A stretch of 64,000 bases of DNA. It comes from CAYFNF01 sp964344485 (GTDB lineage: Bacteria; Patescibacteriota; Patescibacteriia; UBA9570; XYC2-FULL-38-9). The notes beneath the pieces were generated by a model that worked only from the letters and a program-made list of their open reading frames with translations, was not told where the DNA came from and did not search any database. Shown here in pieces: positions 59,026-64,000 of this stretch. Location of the stretch: assembly GCA_964344485.1 (NCBI GenBank), contig CAYFNF010000002.1:186001-250000 (forward strand), in the 5' to 3' direction. The position numbers were made by a program, and so were the translations under genes. Position 1 is the first letter of the stretch, and every line of letters begins with the position of its first letter.

Positions 59026-60426
59026 ATGGAAAAGCAATATAAAACAATCAAAGAAGCAGCCGGACCAATTGTCGTTGTCGACAAAGTAAAGGATGTGAAA
59101 TATGAGGAGCTTGTCGATATTGAATTAGATGACGGCTCAATTAGACGTGGGCGTGTATTAGAAATTACAGACAAGCACGCATTAGTGCAGATGTTTGAAG
59201 ATGCACGTGATCTGAACTTAGAAACTGCAAAAGCAACGTTCTTGGGTAAAACCATGGAAATCGGAGTATCTCCAGATATGCTCGGACGAGTCTTTTCTGG
59301 AGCAGGAACTCCAAAAGACGGTGGTCCAGAAATAATCCCTGAAAAAAACTTGGATATTAACGGTGCGCCAATTAACCCATACTCTCGTGACTTCCCTACG
59401 GACTTTATTCAAACCGGTGTTTCCGCAATCGATGGAATGAACACATTGGTTCGTGGACAGAAGTTACCAGTGTTCTCTGGAGCAGGGCTTCCTCATAATG
59501 AATTGACTGCACAAATCGCACGTCAAGCTAAAGTAGTATCATTTGATGACAAAGGGAACTTACAAGAGAGTGATGAGCAGTTCGCTGTGGTATTTGGTGC
59601 AATGGGTATTACATTTGAAGAAGCAGAGTTCTTTGTAAACGAATTTAAAGAGACCGGCGCAATTGAACGGTCAGTGCTGTACATGAACTTGGCTGATGAC
59701 CCAGTAGTTGAGCGTATTACTCTACCTCGAATTGCTCTAACCACCGCTGAGTACTTAGCGTTTGAAAAAGGCATGCATGTGTTAGTGATTCTCACAGACC
59801 TAACCAACTACTGTGAAGCATTGCGCGAGATCTCAGCAGCATTGAAGCAGATTCCTGGACGACGCGGATATCCTGGATATCTCTACACAGACTTAGCTAC
59901 TTTATATGAGCGTGCTGGTCGTATTAAAGGAAAAGATGGTTCTGTAACTCAAATCCCTATTCTGACCATGCCTGAGGATGATAAAACACATCCTATTCCT
60001 GATTTGACTGGATACATTACTGAAGGTCAGATCATGGTCTCACGTGAACTGCATAAAAAGGATCTCTATCCAGCAATCGACGTATTACCATCACTATCAC
60101 GCTTGATGCAAGGTGTAGCTGGAAAGATCACACGAGAGGATCATGCGAACGTGAAGGACCAACTATTCGCAGCGTATGCGCAAGGAAAAGAAGCTCGCGA
60201 ATTAGCGATTATTCTTGGTGAAGCAGCATTATCCGATATTGATAAAAAATTCGTGGAATTTGCAAATAGATTCGAAACAGAATACATGCAACAAAGTCGT
60301 GATAATGACCGCTCATTAATTGACACTCTGGATATTGCATGGGATCTTTTCTCGATTCTACCAAAGTCAGAATTGAAACGTGTGAAAGAGGAATTCATTG
60401 AGAAGTACTATACTGAAAAGAAATAG
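59026..60426 (+). CDS. atpB: A/V-type ATPase subunit B
   Basis: A 466-residue non-catalytic nucleotide-binding homologue. It carries YKTIKEAAGPIVVVDKV, FIQTGVSAIDGMNTLVRGQKLPVFSGAGLPHNELTAQI (a P-loop-like loop lacking the Lys), and FITDL-type segments such as LVILTDLTNYCEALREIS with RGYPGYLYTDLATLYERAGRI. It lies 19 nt after atpA. Confidence 0.97.
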   Translation: MEKQYKTIKEAAGPIVVVDKVKDVKYEELVDIELDDGSIRRGRVLEITDKHALVQMFEDARDLNLETAKATFLGKTMEIGVSPDMLGRVFSGAGTPKDGGPEIIPEKNLDINGAPINPYSRDFPTDFIQTGVSAIDGMNTLVRGQKLPVFSGAGLPHNELTAQIARQAKVVSFDDKGNLQESDEQFAVVFGAMGITFEEAEFFVNEFKETGAIERSVLYMNLADDPVVERITLPRIALTTAEYLAFEKGMHVLVILTDLTNYCEALREISAALKQIPGRRGYPGYLYTDLATLYERAGRIKGKDGSVTQIPILTMPEDDKTHPIPDLTGYITEGQIMVSRELHKKDLYPAIDVLPSLSRLMQGVAGKITREDHANVKDQLFAAYAQGKEARELAIILGEAALSDIDKKFVEFANRFETEYMQQSRDNDRSLIDTLDIAWDLFSILPKSELKRVKEEFIEKYYTEKK

Positions 60427-60431
60427 GCACT

Positions 60432-61076
60432 ATGGCGATTCTTAACGTTAATCCAACTCGACAAGAGCTCCTGAAACTCAAGCGTAAGGAGAAGATGGCG
60501 GTGCGTGGGCACAAGCTCTTGAAAGAGAAGCGTGATGGACTCATGAAACAGTTCATGGGGATCATTCGCGAAGCAAAGGAGTTGCGCAAACAGATGGAAG
60601 AGACACTCGGAGAAGCGTTTAAGAGTTTTGTATTCGCTTCTGCTGATATGCGACCAGAGGTCATGCAAGAAGCACTGGCTTTGCCTGCGAAGAAAATCTC
60701 ATTGCAGAGCGAGACAAAGAATGTGATGAGTGTTAATATTCCACAGTTCTCATACAAAGAAGAAGGTGGCTTCCTTTCGTATTCCCTGGGTACTACAGCA
60801 TCAGACTTAGATGAATCCTTAGAAATTTTCAGTAAAGCATTACAGGACATGATCAAGCTTGCTGAGATAGAACATTCAGCTAAGTTACTCGCTGAAGAGA
60901 TCGAAAAGACACGTCGTCGAGTGAATGCATTAGAGCACGTAGCGATTCCACAGATTCAAGAGACCATTAAGTATATTGAAGCAAAATTGAATGAGCAGGA
61001 ACGAGGAACTATCGTTACATTAATGAAAGTCAAGGACATTATCGAAAAGCAAGAAGCAGAGGCGCAACCAGCGTAA
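60432..61076 (+). CDS. atpD: A/V-type ATPase subunit D
   Basis: A 214-residue central-stalk subunit, a long antiparallel coiled coil with conserved start NVNPTRQELLKLKRKEKMAVRGHKLLKEKRDGL and end RRVNALEHVAIPQIQETIKYIEAKLNEQERGTIVTLMKVKDIIE. It is the last gene of the operon and is followed by a strong terminator. Confidence 0.95.
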   Translation: MAILNVNPTRQELLKLKRKEKMAVRGHKLLKEKRDGLMKQFMGIIREAKELRKQMEETLGEAFKSFVFASADMRPEVMQEALALPAKKISLQSETKNVMSVNIPQFSYKEEGGFLSYSLGTTASDLDESLEIFSKALQDMIKLAEIEHSAKLLAEEIEKTRRRVNALEHVAIPQIQETIKYIEAKLNEQERGTIVTLMKVKDIIEKQEAEAQPA

Positions 61077-61091
61077 TTACTATCAAATCAG

Positions 61092-61119
61092 AAACCGGCT
61101 CGTCATAGCCGGTTTTTTT
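61092..61119. terminator. Terminator between the A/V-ATPase operon and cassette 3
   Basis: AAACCGGCT pairs with AGCCGGTTT (9 bp, 6-nt loop) followed by T-rich sequence on the plus strand. It can form on both strands and so may also stop the minus-strand cassette transcript, which has its own T6 just before. Confidence 0.88.
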
Positions 61120-61164
61120 GACAAACAAAAAAGCGCAGGTTGCTGAAATCTGTGTGGTTCTCAG

Positions 61165-61962
61165 CTACGCGTCTTCGGTGTCTTCGGTGTCGTCGGAGTC
61201 GGGCGGACGATCCTCGTTCGTGAGCACGAGCACGGGGTCTTCGCGACCCTGTGGTGAGGCGTCGACCACGCTCCAGTCGATGAGCGCGAGTTCGTCGTCG
61301 CTCAGCGTCGTGGTCTCGCCCACGTGGTCCCAGGTCAGGAACAGTCGTGGGTTCCATCGCGGTGAGTCCGGGGGTGTGAGCGGGTAGACGCACTGGCCCG
61401 GGCAGATCGCCTCGATGAAGAAGAGCCAGCGCTGCTCCCGTGCCCATCGCATGTTGATCACGAACGTGATCTGCGTGGTCACGCGAGCCCGGTACGGCGC
61501 GTCGATCTTGAGCCGGTTCGCACGCGTGCGTCCGCTCAGTCGACGAACGTTGTAGTGGTGCTCTTCGAACTCCTCGACGTCCCGATCGCAGATCGGACAC
61601 CAGCCCAGGTTCAGGCCGTAGTCGATCTCGAAGTAGACACGCACCCACGGGAACGTTCCCTTCTTGATCTTCTCCCCGTTGGTGTCGAGTTGCTCCTCGA
61701 TCATCCCCAGCAGCGCCATGCGCATCTGGGGGTCCGCCATGATCTCGTTGGGCGTGCTCCACCGCAGCAGGTTGNNNNNNNNNNTTAGCAACGGCAGGAG
61801 CAATCCCACACCGGGCAGCAGCAGGTTGCCCGCCAGGGGCTTTCCTGCGCCGCGGAAGCAGCGTCCACGAAGACGTGCGAAGACCTTGTCCGTCATCACG
61901 ATCCTCGCCGGTTCTGGTATTCCGGCGTGGTCGAGTTCCGGCCTTTCCAGGTCCCAGAACAT
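61165..61962 (-). CDS. GC-rich orphan protein with scaffold gap (foreign-looking cassette 3)
   Basis: An approximately 265-residue frame broken by ten N at 61775-61784, so continuity is assumed, not shown. The N-terminal part ends in a hydrophobic stretch (LAGNLLLPGVGLLLPLL) that could be a membrane anchor. After the gap comes a soluble part with CPICDRD and EEHHYNV (possible zinc ligands), FVINMRWAREQRWLFFIEAI and an acidic end (DDTEDTEDA). GC is much higher than in flanking genes. The start has GGGAGG 11 nt upstream and lies ~105 nt after a consensus promoter. I do not recognise the family. Confidence 0.6.
   Translation of the reverse strand: MFWDLERPELDHAGIPEPARIVMTDKVFARLRGRCFRGAGKPLAGNLLLPGVGLLLPLLXXXXNLLRWSTPNEIMADPQMRMALLGMIEEQLDTNGEKIKKGTFPWVRVYFEIDYGLNLGWCPICDRDVEEFEEHHYNVRRLSGRTRANRLKIDAPYRARVTTQITFVINMRWAREQRWLFFIEAICPGQCVYPLTPPDSPRWNPRLFLTWDHVGETTTLSDDELALIDWSVVDASPQGREDPVLVLTNEDRPPDSDDTEDTEDA
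61775..61784. other. Assembly gap (10 N)
   Basis: Ten undetermined bases inside the GC-rich cassette 3 gene. The true length and reading frame across it are unknown. Confidence 0.99.
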
Positions 61963-61978
61963 TCTGACATTCCTCCCA

Positions 61979-62034
61979 GAGCGTACCGAAAAGCTCGGCC
62001 GCTCAATTACGAAGTTTCCGTGTTCCCACGGAAA
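61979..62034 (-). promoter_or_regulatory. Leader hairpins of cassette 3, one shared with cassette 2
   Basis: Two hairpins lie between promoter and start. TTTCCGTG-GGAA-CACGGAAA (62015-62034) is a perfect 8-bp stem with a GNRA-type loop. Next, GAGCG/CGCTC (61979-61983 with 62000-62004) encloses CCGA-GCTTT-TCGG (61986-61998). The core CGAGCTTTTCGG is identical to that in the cassette 2 leader. Confidence 0.55.
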
Positions 62035-62073
62035 GGATGCCCAAAGCAGCTGCTAGCCGCAAAGGGACAAAAT

Positions 62074-62102
62074 AGAATATCAAAAAAAATGAATTTTGTC
62101 AA
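62074..62102 (-). promoter_or_regulatory. Promoter of GC-rich cassette 3
   Basis: On the minus strand TTGACA (62097-62102), 17-nt spacer, TATTCT (62074-62079), within AT-rich host-like DNA. Confidence 0.75.
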
Positions 62103-62128
62103 CCCATCTCTTCTTCTTGCTCCTGATC

Positions 62129-62151
62129 TAAAAAAAGCTAAAATTAGCTAA
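62129..62151 (-). terminator. Weak terminator after the beta-helix gene
   Basis: On the minus strand AGCTA pairs with TAGCT around ATTT, followed by T6. It lies a few bases after the stop at 62155. Confidence 0.5.
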
Positions 62152-62154
62152 AAT

Positions 62155-62850
62155 TCAATCCACATTCACATCTCTCTTAGTCACAAACTGCTGCTGCTGA
62201 CGTACTTTCACTATGGTATCACTGTTAATCACCCCGCGAATCATGGCTAACGGATAGATCGTACAGTTCTTTCCGATGATACATCCGGGGTTAAGTACAG
62301 TATTTGAACCGATTTCGGTGTTATCACCAATTGCTGCACCGAACTTTGTTAAGCCTGTATCAAACACTTTCTCCAATGTACGTATTTTTATCTTTGATGG
62401 CGGTGTCTTCACATTAGACAGTACTACACTTGAGCCTAGGTGCACTTTATACCCCAAGATGGAATCCCCAACGTAATTAAAGTGTGGTACAGCGACATTA
62501 TTAAACAGTAAACAGTTCTTCAGCTCCGTACTGTTTCCAACCACACAATTATCACCGATGATCACATTTCCACGAATATACGCATTGGTTCTAATATGAC
62601 AGTTCTTACCTATAACTGCCGGACCTTGAATGACCGCTCCGGGCTCAACTACAGTCCCCTCTCCTATGGAGACATTGCTAGAATCAACAAATGTTGCTTC
62701 ACCAACTTCTACCTCAATACGATCTTGCTCGGTTGCGTACTCACAGTACTCTGGTAGTAACGGCAATACGTCCCAAACAAACTCGCTCTCATTAAACAGT
62801 TCAGAATGGTCTGTATGTGATAAGTCAAATAAATCTTGTATTAATAACAT
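62155..62850 (-). CDS. Left-handed beta-helix hexapeptide-repeat protein, GlmU-like
   Basis: A 231-residue protein. Residues ~50-210 are hexapeptide repeats (VVEPGAVIQGPAVIGKNCHIRTNAYIRGNVIIGDNCVVG, GSNTVLNPGCIIGKNCTI). The sequence VPHFNYVGDSILG followed by GAAIGDNTEIGSNTVL resembles the acetyltransferase half of GlmU-like nucleotidyltransferases. There is no N-terminal nucleotidyltransferase domain, so it may be an acetyltransferase acting on a sugar. It starts 2 nt after the rmuC stop. Confidence 0.85.
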   Translation of the reverse strand: MLLIQDLFDLSHTDHSELFNESEFVWDVLPLLPEYCEYATEQDRIEVEVGEATFVDSSNVSIGEGTVVEPGAVIQGPAVIGKNCHIRTNAYIRGNVIIGDNCVVGNSTELKNCLLFNNVAVPHFNYVGDSILGYKVHLGSSVVLSNVKTPPSKIKIRTLEKVFDTGLTKFGAAIGDNTEIGSNTVLNPGCIIGKNCTIYPLAMIRGVINSDTIVKVRQQQQFVTKRDVNVD

Positions 62851-62852
62851 AC

Positions 62853-63809
62853 CTATGATAGTAACTTTGATTCATCAATTTCGTCAATACGTTCAATCTT
62901 ACCTTCGAGTTTTGCGTAGTCAGAATCAGCTCGCTCAAGCGCTGACTTGGCATGAGTAATATGTGTGTTCAGTACATCTAGTGACTCGCGAAACCGACCT
63001 GCGTCTTTCTGAATACCGTGAATCGCCGATATGATATCTTTTGTGGCTTCAGCGATCTTCTTACCTTGCATGCCCATCATTATAACTCGTAGAAAGTAGT
63101 AGAAGGAATTCGGTGATACAAACAGCACTTTCTTCTCAAGGCCATGTAAATTCAGATCCAAGTCATTGCGGATAATCTCGTAATACACAGCTTCTGACGG
63201 CACATACATCACTGCAAAGTCTACCGTACCTTCATCTGGTAGAATATATTTCTTCGCAATGTCATTTACATGTTTTTTTACATCCTTGGTAAACTCTCGC
63301 AAGAATCGCTTCCGAGTTTCTTCAGTCTCTTGTTGGATCATCTTTTGATAGTTCTCCATCGGGAATTTAGAGTCAATTGGTATAAAGCCTTCATCAGTTT
63401 TTACCACCGCGTCCACGATCTGACCTTGCTTAAACCGGTACTGCATCTGATAGAGCTGGCTTGGGAAGTACTGCTCTAACATCTGCTGCAGAACCTGCTC
63501 TCCAATATTTCCTCGCAATTTTGGGCTTCGCAAGAAATCCTGCAATGCTTTCATGTTCCTGCCGATCTCTTGCATTGTTCCGAGTTCCTTATTTACGGTA
63601 CCGATCACGCGCGCAGCATTGTCTAAACGCTCATTGATGCCTTCGGATACCTTATCCAAGCGCTCTTGCATACCCTGAATATTCTGATTTAGCATCATTA
63701 CTTGCTGTGGATCATTCTTTGACTCAGAGTTCTTTTTAAACAGTAAAAACAGCACTACAGAGTTTAATGCTGCGAGCAGTAGTATTACGATAATAAGTAC
63801 TGTCTCCAT
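62853..63809 (-). CDS. rmuC: RmuC-family DNA recombination protein
   Basis: A 318-residue protein with an N-terminal transmembrane helix (ILLLAALNSVVLFLLF), a coiled coil (~35-90) and the RmuC nuclease-like domain: SPKLRGNIGEQVLQQMLEQYFP, IVDAVVKTDEGFIPIDSKFPMENY, VDFAVMYVPSEAVYYEI and VLFVSPNSFYYFLRVI. RmuC limits inversions at short repeats. Its ATG overlaps the upstream tatD stop as TAATG. Confidence 0.93.
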   Translation of the reverse strand: METVLIIVILLLAALNSVVLFLLFKKNSESKNDPQQVMMLNQNIQGMQERLDKVSEGINERLDNAARVIGTVNKELGTMQEIGRNMKALQDFLRSPKLRGNIGEQVLQQMLEQYFPSQLYQMQYRFKQGQIVDAVVKTDEGFIPIDSKFPMENYQKMIQQETEETRKRFLREFTKDVKKHVNDIAKKYILPDEGTVDFAVMYVPSEAVYYEIIRNDLDLNLHGLEKKVLFVSPNSFYYFLRVIMMGMQGKKIAEATKDIISAIHGIQKDAGRFRESLDVLNTHITHAKSALERADSDYAKLEGKIERIDEIDESKLLS

Positions 63810-64000
63810 TACGGTAATTGAAATAATTCTCTTGTATTCTTGGTGGTTTGCTCTGCTACTTCATCATACGAGATCCCGCGTAATTCTGCAATTTTTTTAA
63901 CAGCGTACTGTACATATGAGGGTTCATTGCGCTTTCCTCGGTGCTCTTGTGGTGCTAAGTACGGCGCATCTGTTTCAACCAGTAATCGCTCCAGTGGAAT
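63809..64000 (-). CDS. tatD: TatD-family metal-dependent DNase (C-terminal part)
   Basis: The gene runs off the right edge; only the last ~63 residues are visible. The segment PLERLLVETDAPYLAP holds the conserved metal-binding aspartate, followed by HRGKRNEPSYV and the C-terminal helices ending NTRELFQLP. These match the end of TatD/YcfH family deoxyribonucleases. It is co-transcribed with rmuC. Confidence 0.92.
   Translation of the reverse strand: MPLERLLVETDAPYLAPQEHRGKRNEPSYVQYAVKKIAELRGISYDEVAEQTTKNTRELFQLP

Noticed and set aside
61103..61762. 219-residue minus-strand ORF in another frame of cassette 3
   Set aside because: Composition is almost all Arg, Gly, His and Pro, typical of an off-frame reading of GC-rich DNA.
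1..64000. UGA read as glycine, as in Gracilibacteria/SR1
   Set aside because: TGA ends genes at normal lengths (dnaE, the CBS leader ORF), and long conserved proteins show no internal TGA.
1..64000. CRISPR array, insertion sequence or prophage
   Set aside because: No regularly spaced repeats, transposase, integrase or capsid genes were seen; the baseplate-J-like protein is a membrane protein without phage neighbours.

Overview
The window reads as a chromosomal segment of a Candidate Phyla Radiation (Patescibacteria) bacterium, assembled from a metagenome. The gene set supports this: a TGS-less ThrRS, a thymidylate synthase fused to an extra N-terminal domain, a CDP-archaeol-synthase-like protein, an A/V-type ATPase, and many small membrane or coiled-coil proteins of the kind common in these genomes. 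TAA, TGA and TAG are all used as ordinary stops, so the UGA=Gly code of Gracilibacteria/SR1 does not apply. The class cannot be settled from sequence alone. A 10-N scaffold gap lies at 61775-61784.

Layout. 1-2.5 kb: RodA/FtsW (partial) and small membrane proteins. 2.5-9.2 kb: dnaE, a baseplate-J-like membrane protein, and thrS behind a T-box leader. 9.2-12.2 kb: an orphan protein, miaB, and a second orphan at the end of the pyrimidine operon. 12.2-23.4 kb (minus): an entire UMP pathway in one operon, carA-carB-pyrB-pyrI-pyrC-(OTC-like)-pyrD-pyrK-pyrE-pyrF, with its own promoter and an attenuator-like hairpin. 23.7-30.1 kb: an ATP-grasp ligase, then a minus-strand nucleotide operon (dCMP deaminase, P-loop kinase, thyA, tmk, dut) ending in gatB. 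30.1-32.1 kb: secE-nusG-rplK-rplA. 32.2-32.36 kb: a candidate structured RNA. 32.4-40.5 kb: glpK, carS-like, gyrB, pheS-pheT and a membrane protein. 42-45 kb: a UvrD helicase-nuclease. 45-50.4 kb: a five-gene cluster of unknown function. 50.5-52.3 kb: an ion antiporter with a CBS protein. 52.5-61.1 kb: a complete nine-gene A/V-ATPase operon whose c-subunit carries the Na+-binding signature. 61.1-64 kb: an orphan gene, a beta-helix protein, rmuC and tatD (partial).

Metabolic sense. The pyr operon makes UMP, and the dCMP deaminase/ThyA/Tmk/Dut set leads on to dTTP. The A/V-ATPase has Na+-type c-subunit residues and sits beside an NhaD/ArsB-type transporter, which suggests a sodium cycle in a cell with no respiratory chain visible here.

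Unusual items. (i) Two genes flanking dnaE are each interrupted by one in-frame TAG. (ii) Three GC-rich single-gene cassettes (23.4, 40.6 and 61.2 kb) sit in intergenic gaps of an otherwise AT-richer genome. Two of them share a 12-nt leader hairpin sequence and both have near-consensus AT-rich promoters. (iii) A ~165-nt RNA at 32.2 kb has long-range pairing. (iv) The 45-50 kb cluster encodes two proteins that share a ~260-residue C-terminal module ending in GSGPAP.
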